From Diphasiastrum complanatum (Eukaryota; Streptophyta; Lycopodiopsida; Lycopodiales; Lycopodiaceae): DNA of 64,000 nt. The notes beneath the pieces were generated by a model. It ran no database searches. It saw only the letters and a program-made list of their open reading frames with translations, and was not told the DNA's origin. Location: contig CM055107.1 in the NCBI GenBank assembly GCA_029204225.1, positions 14,380,900-14,444,899 of the forward strand, read 5' to 3'. The position numbers were made by a program, and so were the translations under genes. Positions 39,456 through 51,700 of the stretch are shown here, piece after piece (within the stretch, counting starts at the first letter, position 1; every line of letters starts with the position of its first letter).

Positions 39456-39951
39456 CAATTGGCCGTAAATAGTCTGTCTGCATAAATGAACGTAAACTGC
39501 CACAGGCAAAAAATACGACACTGCATTTTTACTCATAATTTTTTACAGGCAAAAAATGCGAAAAAGGTGACAATGCATTTTTGCACGTAATTCCTAACGG
39601 GCAAAAAATGCGAAAAAGATGACACTGCATTTTTGCACGTAATTCCTGACAGGCGAAAAATGCAAAAAAGATGACACTGCATTTTTACACGCAATTTCTA
39701 ATAGGGAAAAAATGTGAAAAAGCTGACAGTACATTTTTACACAAGATTCCTGACAAGCGACACTGTCGAATTCGTAGAGAGAGAAAATGCGACACTGTTG
39801 TCAAACTTTGTGTATTTTTATAGACTGTGTGAAAGCACTTGTAAATCTGCAGACTGTATAAAGACACGAAAAAATTCGCAGAACTGGATAAACGGTTGGA
39901 TGAAGACTAAAAACCGATTAGTTTATTAGTAGGAAGGAGAATAATCCAACA
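39456..39951 (-). repeat. 3' LTR of a minus-strand copia (O)
   Basis: Minus-strand reading starts TGTTGGATTATTCTCC immediately after a polypurine tract. The same opening, and the words TTTATCCAG.TCTGC and CTTT.ACACAGTC, occur at 50.31 kb on the plus strand. The left limit is uncertain. Much of the LTR consists of a 52-bp tandem array. Confidence 0.65.
39500..39753. repeat. 52-bp tandem array inside LTR O
   Basis: Four full units start at about 39546, 39598, 39650 and 39702, plus a partial one at 39500. The consensus is AGGCAAAAAATGCGAAAAAG, then TGACACTGCATTTTTGCAC, then GTAATTCCTGA. Units differ by a few bases. Confidence 0.85.
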
Positions 39952-40234
39952 CTCCCCCTTAATGTGAATCCATGAATGCCTTGGCCTTTAAACTTAGTTC
40001 TGCACAAAACCTTCTGTGTGTATCCAAGCTTAATGCTTTGGTAAAAATGTTCGTTGTCATATCTTGTGTTCGACAGTACTGCAATTTGACCTCTTCGTTG
40101 AGAACTCTGCTTTTGACAAAGTGATACTTCAATTCAAAGTGCTTACTTCTAGAATGAGATCTAGGGTTGGCTGACAAGGCAGTGGCACTTTGATTATCAC
40201 AAAATAATGATGTCGGAGCAGATTCAAGACTCAA
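39952..40234 (-). pseudogene. Copia O RNase H C-terminal fragment with polypurine tract
   Basis: The minus-strand frame has SLFCDNQSATALSANPRSHS, KHFELKYHFVKSRVL and FTKALSLDTHRRFC, the conserved end of copia RNase H. It stops just before a polypurine tract (TTAAGGGGGAG, 39952-39962), directly followed by the LTR. Upstream polymerase is missing beyond 40234. Confidence 0.85.
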
Positions 40235-41643
40235 GTAACGAGTTTATATTTTGGTAATGTTCAAATGTGGAATGTTTGAAATTTCAATGTTGAACCTTGA
40301 ATGGGATTTGTACTCACAGTAACTCAAGAGTTCATAGTTATACGTTAGTACTTACTAACCTGTTACTTGTAAGTTGTTAGAAGTTAGTACTATAATCTAT
40401 TACTTGTTAACAGTTTTACACAAAGCACATTGTACCCATCGTCATTTTCGTGAAATTTGAATCATTGAACATTTGCTACTTTACTACTAACTAGCCATGT
40501 AAATGGTACATTCTGACATTAATGTTTTGAAAGAAAAGAAAAAAACCTAAAACCGATTCGCCAATTCAAACCTAGAGAAGAGGATTCTTTCCTGATTCAA
40601 ATCCGGTTCGAAAAGGCTATTCAAAAGGTACCATAAAAGCTTGGCAACATGCACATGTACATTGATGAAAGAATGTCCTATTGTTATTAACACTATGGAA
40701 CGAGATCAAGAGTCACTTGGTAATTCGCCATGTAGCTATATTGATATGTTATTGTCATTTGTTCTTTTAATAATAAGTGCTCAAAAGAGTAGAGGTATGC
40801 ATGCCTTTGGATTGCTAGTATATTGGCATGTTTCCTTGTCAAATTATGGTTGATTTGTTGAAAAAGTTAGCATGACTTTGTGAGGTCGGGCTAAGAAAAA
40901 TGTTGCTTACTTATTATTGGCCAAAAAAACATTTGGGTGTCCCATATCCACAATAGGTATTTTACTTCTCAATGATTATTGATTGTGCATGTTTTTTGCA
41001 ATTATTCCTTTACTTTTTCGCTATTGGCTACTTCTAATTTTGCACCAACATTAGCCGGTTTTTTATATACATAAGTAATGCTCATTTTAGATATGATGGC
41101 ATGCATTACACCATACACTATTCGCTTTGATGACAAGTGACATTGCTTGTTTTCTTGAAATACTTGGCTTGTACTAATACAAGGCCTTTGTCACTTAAGA
41201 AATGAGTCGAACTAAAGATAGTCCAACTATCTTCTAAAATAACACATCATTTGGATATGATTTTGCAAAAGTTCAATTCCAACAATGTACTCTGTAGTAA
41301 CATAGATAACAATTGGGAGTATGCTTGCAATTCCCACATACTTATATGATCTAACATAGCTTTTTGTGGTTGGAAGGGAGCAATTAGCTTACAATATGGC
41401 ATCTTTGGGTTGAAGATTTGACTATACAAAATTTAGTAAGGCCACCTTAATTTTGCCATATCTTGTACATGTTATTTGATTTATACAAGTGTAAGTTAAT
41501 GTTTGATGTTTTATTGTAATTTTTTGCATTCTACAAAATAATGCACACGCGCGCACGTCTTTTAAACAAAAGAACTCGACTTTTCTAACCTCTTGATGAA
41601 ATTTAATGGATGATCTAGAGACCCAAGGCCTATAAGACTATGA
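40235..41643. other. Unassigned AT-rich spacer
   Basis: No coding region or element is recognisable on either strand in this 1.4-kb stretch. Confidence 0.35.
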
Positions 41644-41658
41644 TACAATGGAGTTATG

Positions 41659-41744
41659 CTTCTTGGTTTCCAAGGGGAGGCTCGAACCTGGGACCAAAGA
41701 AACTTTGGATGCCAAGCTAACCAGTTGAGCCAACCCCGTTGGGT
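41659..41744 (-). mobile_element. Very short tRNA-derived SINE or tRNA retropseudogene
   Basis: The minus strand shows a pol III A box (TGGCTCAACTGGTTAGC) and, about 30 bases on, a B box (GGTTCGAGCC), with GGGG near the start and CCCC after the B box as a possible tRNA acceptor pairing. A perfect 15-bp direct repeat TACAATGGAGTTATG flanks it (41644-41658 and 41745-41759), the signature of LINE-assisted insertion. The body is only 86 bp with no long tail. Confidence 0.8.
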
Positions 41745-42239
41745 TACAATGGAGTTATGACCGAAGGACCCCTTGATAGACAGTTATCATAGGGAAGAGG
41801 GCAGTCAAAATTTTGCATAACTTGTTATTTTAAAACTCTCCACTACATTAAAATTATGCTCAGTCTATACTTGTTAGAGCTTACTATTATTAGTATCCTG
41901 TAGGCAAATCTTATTCAATAGTATGTTTGCTCTCCTTCGAGACAAAAAAATTTATTCATTTAAACCAAGTTGTGCAAGTCAAAATAGTAACAAAATTGTC
42001 ACTTTCTGTACCTTTTTTAATTCAGGTGGTAAAGCTAATTTCCTAGGCCTAGGTAAAAAATGTGCCTAAGTGATAGTGTCATACTTAAATCTTCGATGAC
42101 GTCTATAGGAAGAAAATATTCTTTACGGGAATTGGGCTTATACCATTCTGATTGGTGATGTAGATTAAGCCCTTGGCAGCATTGGGTTCAAACAAATTAA
42201 AAATTCGAAAAATTGTGGTACATGGACAAAAAAACGTGA

Positions 42240-42245
42240 TTTATT
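42240..42245 (-). terminator. Candidate polyadenylation signal of the ThrE-like gene
   Basis: AATAAA on the minus strand lies about 210 bases after the stop codon. It is the canonical hexamer, but the region is AT-rich. Confidence 0.35.
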
Positions 42246-42454
42246 GATGCTTGCAACTTCTAGAAGTGACTATTTGCAGCCTTTTAGAAAATCTATGTAA
42301 TGACCATACTGTATGACGACTTTATCATTAAAGAGGTATTTCTCCAAATATCCAAAGTGAGAATCATATATTAATGGATTGGCACTAAGCATGGAAAACT
42401 GACACTAGCCACCCTCAATATTTTATATCTATACAATATGGAGCATGGAGAGAT

Positions 42455-42771
42455 TCAGAGGGCCATATGTTCGTCTTCATCATCAGTCTGGTCCTCCTCT
42501 AGCTGTGCAGCGAGAGTACTCCTATTGCTAGCTACATTTTCACCAGCTCCAAAGAGGCCAGCAGGAAGAACAATTCTGGCAATAAGCAATCCAATTGTGA
42601 TGGATAGACCAACCACTATCATGTCGAACACAAAGCCCATTCCTGAAAGAACGTCTTCTTCTAGCATAGCCGCAACTCCTTGAACTCCTATACCACCCGG
42701 AACCAATAAAAGAATTCCTGAGACGATCGTCACCAATGGTAACTCTCCTGTCAAACAAGAATACAAAGCTC
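42455..42771 (-). CDS. ThrE-like gene, last exon (E)
   Basis: I chose acceptor TGTGCAG|GAGC at 42771 because it restores phase and yields [20 protein letters not shown]. An upstream TACTAG acceptor does not fit the phase of exon D. The exon includes [11 protein letters not shown], an amphipathic stretch, a last long helix ([20 protein letters not shown]) and the acidic C terminus. The stop codon is at 42457-42455. Confidence 0.85.
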
Positions 42772-45700
42772 CTGCACATACATGGCAACCCACAACTGAA
42801 TAGTTGCTTATGTTCACTGGCACCTAGTAGATGAAGAGAAAGACCAGAAATTGAGAATATAGCATGTCCAATGGAATATCAGCTTTTGAAATCCACAAGA
42901 ATCAGGAAAACACGCAAGTTAATACCGGTCAATCCTACTGCAAATGATGCAACGACAGTGGCTGCATTCGATCCAAACTTCATACTTGCAAAGACAGATA
43001 GGAGATATCCAACTCCAGATGTCAGTGTCATCCCCAGCCATTGATTCCACCTTGCATTTAGTAGAACGTTCGACGCAACTGTATAACCAACAAACCTGCA
43101 GATGAAACCTAGCTTATGTGAAATCCATAGAACCAGAAAATTTCCAGAGCACATTGTTCAAAAACTTTCAGATTTTATATGATGGGTGTAGATCTCAGAA
43201 GCTATTCTTCTGTAGATATCTTTTGGTCATAAAAGCAAAGTTTGGATAACCCTATTAACCTCATTAGAAACTTTGAGAATGTCTGCATGAATGGCAAATA
43301 GGCTGTCCCTGCTTGAAATTGTCTAGTTTGCAAGATGCAGTTTGGAAAGAAGGATCTTTCATCTTAAACAGGGATTGATGAGAGAATTTATTTGAGTTCT
43401 AAGGCATACCATAGAACATTCCACCATTCTGATAGATCATTGCTTTGACATGCTGGATCAACAGGAGCCCACCAAACAATTTTTTCTCCAATATTGAGTC
43501 CAAATCCAAGCAATAAAGCCGAAAAAAGTGAATTCATAATCCGAGATGTCCCTGTTATGTAAGATTTTGAAACCATCTCACTGATCCCCAATGTCAACTT
43601 CATACCTGCCTTCACAATCACATTCAAGTGAAATGTCACACAATATCATGTTTCCACAGAGTTGATGTTCAAGCGAAACCAAACATCATACTATTTTCAA
43701 CACGAAAATCCGAATAAGCTGTACTAGAAAGTTGTGTGAGCACGCACAAGCTAACAGTTATAGTGTTACTATAGATCAACAAGTTGACAAAAGGATGTTC
43801 TTAATCTTATAGACAAGAACTCCAAGCATGATTAAAAAGGAAAACAAATTGACTATCTGTAAAGCAAGGGCTCTATTCTCTAACGCTGGCCCAGTAAGTC
43901 TCAAACATGTCCATAGTTACCATACTTTTTCTCTCCTTCAAGGAAACTCATCATCTGTTTCAATGTTCTTTCACCCTCCCCTCGTTCTTGTAATGTGGGG
44001 AAGCAGTATAATAGAAATAATGTCTTTATTGTGTTGTATATTTTGGATTGGACCTGGACTCATGGTCCATGAATGTCAACACAAATTCTCCTTTAGCTTA
44101 TGCTATGTAAAAATAAAATGTTGGGACCCATGTGTTCCAATTAGAATGCAAGTTGAAAAGGAGAGTTTCTCAAATTCCCCCTGAAGTCAACTAGTGACTC
44201 TTGGCCTTACTTTATGTCACACTCACTACCATGCATGGCCATGGCAGAAAATCCAGCAAGCTAATGACGTCATATCGGTGCCATTTTGCTGTCCAAAAGT
44301 GTTCTTTACCATCTTTTAATATCTAATGTAATATGTTTAATGTCTACAATGTTTCTAAAATGTTATAGATAATAAATTGCTAATGAATACATAAATTTCG
44401 AAGTTCACTGTAGCCTGTAGAAAGCCGAAGCTTGAAACTAAATTATTGTTCACAAAATCACAAGTGCACATGGCAATGTTGAATGGACACGGATCAAACT
44501 TCACAATCTAGATTCCATGTTCCAACTTCCACTCAACAATGTAATTTATGATTCCATCATCAAACATTCATCACATAATACACTAAGTAAACATTGAATA
44601 TAGATCAAAACATTAAAAAGCAAAATAAAAGAATTGTTGATGACGAGCACAATCAAAGAACCATTTCTTTTATTTTCTTCTAGGTCCGAACCAAACGATT
44701 CACCGATGAATCACATTTCATTCACTAGCGAATTGCGGTTCCTGGAAAGAATAATATGTACTAGGAAATGTAATGTAGATTTATGGTAACTATCACCATA
44801 GTAAATAGCTTGTTACATGCAATCGATAGATAACCACAACCTAGTTGTTGTTAACATATCTTCCGAGGTGTACCTTTGGTTCATTTTCAAATGCATGCAT
44901 ACTTTTTCATCCTGGCTTACAAGCAGCTTTTGAAGACTTTGAGCAACAAATATTGGCAAACGAATTTGAAAGCCAAAATCGACCAAATAGGACTAAAGGC
45001 TATATCCAATGGTAAGAGTATTTTGCATTATGCGTACTTAACCGTTGAAGGAAACCTTTCTCAAACCGATTGTCTTCTAGAAACATATGCTCTCAACATA
45101 GTCTCCATATTCTGGTTGATACATTCAGTCTCTCCATCAGATTTTGGCTGATAAGTTGAACTAGACTAAGAGTTTTTTCCAGAATTTTTTCCAGATCTTT
45201 TTAAATCAATTGCCAAAGTTGCCAATGAAGAGTTTTGATCATTGACAATATAATTCGACAAAACATACAACTTGAACAACTTCTCCATGAAAAGTTGAGC
45301 AAGCTTAGAAGCTTTGACATTAACTTTGATAGGAAACTACATAGAAATCTATTGAATATTAAATGATCATACCTGGCAATAAGTTGACCAATGAGGACAA
45401 AGCCATCGAGGAGAAGCAAAGCTTTAATTGTTGGAGATGCACTGATAATAGTTGTGCCAAAACTGAGACCACCAAAGATACAATGAACTCAAGCACAGTA
45501 GCAAACACAGATGATCTTGATGCAATGATGTCCATAATGCCAACGACAAGGCCTAGCACGAAGCAAAAGCAAGCGTCCCACATATTTCCTGTTCAAAGAA
45601 AAAGAATTGTTCATGTTGTTAATAATCACATGATTATCAAAGCAACTAACAAAACTAAATATGCAGCTCCAATAAAAAGAATAGATAGTATGATCATTAC

Positions 45701-48700
45701 GTGGCTATCAAAACAAATGTATCCATATGTGCATGAGAATTAGCAACTCTTCCACCATAAGATTCACATAACTTGTAGCAGTTCTTATCATTCCAGTGAT
45801 TATCACAAATGCTTGGGAAAGGAATTTGCATTCCTTAATAGATAGTCTGCACATTTTATATTCTAAGGATATGGGACGCCCCACTATGGAGTGAACTTAG
45901 AACATTCATAGAAGCACTATAGTGTGCAACCAAGAAAATATAAATTTAAAATATCAACATAATTTGCATGTATTCTAAGTTTCATCAAATTGCAAGCAAG
46001 AGTTAAGTTTCTTTCATTGATCATGTTATGGACATACATTACATAGTCCATACTTATCTATATTTGGCCACATAAGTACTTGCATTCTATTGGAGTCTCA
46101 TGATTATTTTTACATGCCTATTTTATAGTTTGTAAACCCCTTTTATTTAGATGACAATATTTTCAAAGAATAAGGCCAAAAACCCTAATCTTGGGAACCT
46201 TCTCTACATTTGCCATAACAATATAATTAATGGACAAGTATCTGCCATTTCTATGAATATGTTTTTGCTGACCTTATCTTCTTGTGTGGGAGTCTATGTT
46301 TCTGGAGATCTTAGTTGGAGATCCCCCTAAGCAATAGGCAGCCATTGCTGATCATCAGTCTTCTTAGTTGGAAATTGCGTGTGTGAATGCTTTTGTCGTC
46401 TTTTGCTTCACTTGATACCAATATCTATGATTGAGTTCATGACACGGTATAAATGTATTTTCTTGGGCAAATTTCACTTCATGGAAGGTGGCACCTACTG
46501 CAAGATCCTTTTTGCGGCATTGACGATCTTTTCTTCGCTGGCCCTTATTTTGTGGACATTTTGGTATCTTCTTTAGACTCATTTTGTAGGGTTATAGCCA
46601 ATTTGCCTACAACCAAATGGCCTCTTGCACACCTAAGAAATATCAAAAAAGAATTTAATTAGGTTTTTTTTACAAAGTTTGGGTATGTCTGTGCTAATTA
46701 TTCACTCTTCACCTCTCATATTTTACTTGTTAAGAGAAAGGATGGTAGCATTCGGATGTGCGTTGATTATAGGGAATTGAATAAAATCATCGTAAAGCAT
46801 AGATATCCGATGCCCATGATTGATGGTCTACTAGATGCACAAGGCGCAAACATTTTAGTAAGATAGATCTCAAAAGTGGGTACCATCAAATATGGATTTG
46901 AGATGAAGATGGCCTTCCAAACCCATTTTGGGAATTATGAGTTTTGGGTTTTGTCGTTTGAGCTAATCAATGCACCACCTACATTCATGATGCTCATGGA
47001 CGTTGTCTTGCGTGACTATATGGACAAGTTCCTTGTCAATTTTTCTGACAATATTCTGGTCAATAGTGAAGTGGTAGTGAAGCATGAGATTCATCTCCAA
47101 ACCATATTTGGCAAGTTACAAACTTTTGCTTTGTATTCCAATGATCAGAAGACCAAGTTGTGTAAGACTCTTGTTTAGTATTTGGATCATGTAGTGATGG
47201 CTGAGAATTTTTCAGTTGACTCAGCCAAGGTGGCTGTGGTTAAGAAGTGACAGTTGCTTCTTTAATGGACTAGTTACAAAAGAGCAACATTTTAGTTCAG
47301 CGGGATGCTGAAGTTCAGCACGGTTTTGAGAACACTGGTAGGTGCAATGTTGATCCAAGAGGGTAGACCAATAGCGTTTGAGTAGGTTCATTCTACACAT
47401 CAAACTTTTGGTTTTCACGAACTTGGAGAGACATGTTTGCAAGAACTTCCTACTGTAATAGGGCTTGTAGGCCTAAAGCCATAGTTAAGCTCGAAAGGGC
47501 TCATTTTTGTACTTGCATCCTTTTTGTCATTTTAAGCAAATCCCAACAATGGAAAATATTTCTCCACTAAGGTTGCTTATCCCCAATAAATGCCCTCAAC
47601 ATATCCTCCAAGGTCTGGTTATCTCTCAATTTGTTGGCCATCTGTTTCAAGGTGCTTCGTACTGCACACTCCTAACACTTCAAACAATGTGTCACATAAT
47701 GGTGTACATACTTTCTAAGCTTAGGCCACCAAAAGTTACATAAGATGAGCTCATAGGTCTTATCCACACTAGGATGATTGACGCTAGCGCTATCATGACA
47801 TAAATGCAAATCTTCTTACATAGCTCCTCGCAAGCTGAAATTAGAAGCTTGCCATTTCTCTTCACTATACCATCCTCTATGGTAAATACTAAGAAGCATC
47901 GAGTTCCGGAACGCTGCATTCCGAGAGTGTTCCAAAACATGCATTCCAGAACGGTTTTGGGATCTGGGAGCATTATGGATAGGAATGCTACATTTTTTTT
48001 TTTGTTTTTTTTGGTTTTTTTAAATCTATGCATTAGGGTGGGAAAAAACATTTAGGGATGTAAAAAAAATTCCAAACACATTGCAAAGCATAGTACTTAC
48101 TACTAAGTGAACAAAGCATAGTACATTCACTAACTGAACAAAGCATTTAGGCTTCAGCATGTTGCATACCAAAATTGAGACTTGAAAGCAATCACATAGT
48201 GCAGACTACAGTGCTGAGTGTATATATGATAGAAAAACATGGAAATTGATCCACATTCCACACATGCCTCATGATAATGATCAATATGTCTAATGTCATA
48301 AACCGTAAAGCTCTATTACATATCAAGGAGTGGGTCAATGGCCAAGTACATGAGTATGATAGATGGACAAGGGACTCCTAGAGTCATGTGACACCCCGAA
48401 TCTCTATGACTTGGAGGCATCGTGATCAAATGGGGATTCCTCCTTATCACTATCACTAGTAGACGAGTAGGAAGATAGGGAATTCTCCTCGAGTATGTGC
48501 GGCTGTGTCCCTGAACCTCTGCCCCTGCCTCTGCTGCTGCCTCTACGTCTCCCAAGGCCTCATCGAGGGCCACTGCTCCCCATGATATTGTTGTTTCTGG
48601 CCCAACATGCAAATCCATCAGGCATACCCTACACCTACCCCCCCCCCTCTACATACAGGTGATGTAGGCTTGGCCTGTGTCTCGGCATCGGGATCAACCC

Positions 48701-51700
48701 ACCCCACATCCTCTCCAATTCCCATCTCCATCTCATCGTTCAAGGTCTCATCCTCCTCCTCAACATCATCATTCAATCCCTCCTCAGCTTCATTCTCACT
48801 CTCCTGCATCCTCTGCATCAGCCCTAGCCATGGATCTAGTGGTCCTGTGTTGCCTCCTATCATGACGTGCCAACTCCTGATGATACTCCAAAAAGATCTC
48901 ATCATCAGTCACATCCATTGTGTGCATGGCTTGCTGCAATGTCCATGGATCTAAGGCACTGCTCGGGATTCACCTATCTAGGTGTACCATCTCTCTACAT
49001 GTGCCTCTGACTAGCCTCAGGTTGGTGGTGCAATTAACCAACCTGTTCAATTGAGAAACGTTGAGCCTATTGCATTTCTTTGTGTGCATAAGAAACCAAG
49101 TGCTCCAGTTCCACTCACAAGCCGAAGCGGAACAATCCTGAGCAAGGATGCGAGTGGCATGCATAGTAATATCGTGGGCGGATTTGCCCACCACACCCCA
49201 CCACGTGAGTAGCTCTGGCAAAAACTCATCATACTCACCCTAAGATCCAATGAAACATCCCTGTCTGCGCTCAAAATCCAACATCTATCTCTCAATCCTA
49301 CGCAACAAGGGGCCATGACCTGCAAAAAGACGGGACAATGTCAAATTCTCAAAATGAACAATTTTGTCAAAAAGCACAAACAAAGTGTTGACAACTACAC
49401 GAGTGCTAGGGAGACAACCCTGACCTAGATACACATTCTGCGTGTATGTGCTCCAGTCGTCCACAAGCTCACGGTGTCCGTGTGTATGGCTCCAATAGCC
49501 CACATAGGGTGAAGCAAATGAGCAACTGCGTGTATGGGGCTGTGGAAGAAATTTTACCTATCAAGCCACTTCGCTCGGATAGCTAACATCCTACATAAAC
49601 AAAACAAAAACAAAAAAAAAAAAAGGAACCATTGCATTGTAAGAAAACCGATTTAGCAACACAAAAAAATTGCACAAAATAGATTACAAAAAGTTATACA
49701 TACTCTCATCAAAAAGTGGTCACTAAAAGGTCTCCCCAATCCTGTTCGTAAACTCACAAATGAGGCCAACTGTAAAACCCTCTCAATCCACCAACCTCAG
49801 CACATGATACACTAGCTACAGGACCTCAACCAGTTGCCCGGCCCATCGCCAGAAATCATCTCCAAAAACAATCCTCTGGAACCTAAGTTCAGTTGGCTCG
49901 CTACTACGACGCCACTGTGTGAACTTAGGGCTAGCGCAATGCAATTCGCACCCGATGAAACCGATCCAACACGACGAAGTGGAAGGCAAAGCGTGTAGGT
50001 GCTGGCTTTTTTTCAGATCTAGTGGGCTATATGTCCTGAACATGGCGAGGGCCCTCTTCTTTCTGGTTACAAATATGACCAAAAAGATGGCACTGGATGT
50101 GATGGTGGAAATTTAGGGGAGGCCTCCTATGTCATGCATCAAAGATCAATGCAATGTGATGCACACAGGGTCTATACAATAGCAGGTAGTCCCTCCCCAA
50201 AAGCTCACCCATAGCCACACAGTTGCTGGCATTGTCGGTGACCACCTGCACCAATGCTACACCCCCACCTCGATCATTGTCACACATATATGCTCGTATA
50301 TAAACTTGTTGGATTATTCTCCTATAATCCTATAATTAGTCTACATCCATTCATTTATCCAGCTCTGCAGTTTTACTCATGCTTTTACACAGTCAACAAA
50401 AATACATGGGAATCGAACAACAAGTGGCTTCGATAGTTCGAACTATCGAAGGCTAACCGGATCGTGTTACCGTTTATTACAAAATAATTAATTTGCCTAA
50501 CTGGATAAGTGACAGCGAATTGTGGCCAAGTGCCAATTGCGACCTATGACCTAATTAATAGCTGATCATTTAGCAGCAGTTAGTTGATTTTCAAGTTGAT
50601 GTTGTTGTTGCTAGTAGCGCTAACTGCTTATTAGCATAAGTGTATCAGACAGAGTTATCAGTAATTCAACTTTGAAGCACAAGTCGGCGTCTCCTATGGC
50701 TCTTCATGCTTATGACAAGTCTTCCTTAACTCTAAAGCAAAAGGAAGAGGCTAAGAAAGACAAATTATGCTTTTTTTGTCTTTTCAAGGATTGTCCTCGA
50801 CACACAAGCAAGAAGCTCCATGTTTACAGCAGTGCCAAGATCATAGATGCACCGTGATTCAGAAACGCGTTTCGGGATGTTCCCAGAATCACGCAGAATC
50901 GTTTTTTTTTTTTTTGAAATTTTTTTAGGCAATGGTATCAGATGAAAGCTCTGATTGAGAGCATTATGACTGTGTAGTTTGCCAACTGTTTCGGGTGCGA
51001 AACACCAAAAAGTGTGTTTTCACTCAGGGAGTTGGAAGGCCAAATCATGAAGAGGCCTTATCGTCGGGGCCGGGGTCTACTGGCAGCCCCCGGACCCCGC
51101 CATTGGGGGCCGTTGCCCCCCAAACCCCCCACCGGGGGGCTACCGCCCCCTGGACCCCCTGTTTCTCGGGGGGCTACCGCCCCTCGAGCCCCCTGTTTCC
51201 CGGGGGACTACCGCCCCCCGAACCCCCTAGAGCTTCCTGCTATATAGACACTGTAGATAAAAATGCTACTGCCCCCCCTAGATAAAAATGGGGTCCAAAT
51301 GCGCGCCGAGAAGGGCCCAATATTTATGCCCCCAACTGTATGCACATTGCACTCACATCTCCAGTGAAACGATTGCAAAAGTGATCATCATCCATACAGT
51401 TGATAGCCCAAACTGTAGGATTAACATTTACTGAAAACCAGAGCGAATGACAACCAGATAGCTACTGAAAATAAGATCTGTTTGTGCCTCATCTACTGCA
51501 CTTTTGAGAGGCAAAATGCTGGTTTGACCATTGATCCCCTAAAAAAATTTCAGCCATAAGCTATTTTTCCAAAATAAAAAAAAAGGTTTTTTTTCTTTTG
51601 TTACCTACTTGACTCGGCTGCATGGCGGTTATAACAGTTGGTATTAGAGCTTCCGAATCTTGTGTTCAGATGCAATCAATTCACTCTTTTCCTTGAAAAT

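Noticed and set aside
39500-39753. Regular repeats considered as a CRISPR array
   Set aside because: Units are contiguous 52-bp tandem repeats with no variable spacers, within an LTR of a eukaryotic retroelement.
41659-41744. Functional tRNA gene
   Set aside because: A and B boxes are present, but a proper anticodon arm and full acceptor pairing are not, and target duplications mark it as retroposed.
42540-42788. Alternative frame of the last ThrE-like exon (Cys/Arg/Ser-rich ORF)
   Set aside because: Shadow of the real frame, which carries [11 protein letters not shown] and membrane helices; the phase from exon D fits the real frame with the acceptor at 42772.
47903-50930. Terminal inverted repeats of the hAT element
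   Set aside because: Near-palindromic words exist on both sides of the remnant (TTCCGGAA type at 47.9 kb, GTGATTC..GAATCAC at 50.86-50.90 kb), but I could not match the two ends to each other or find an 8-bp duplication.
50995-51285. Proline-rich ORFs of 77-96 codons
   Set aside because: They follow the GC-rich tandem repeat, exist in two overlapping frames and match no family.
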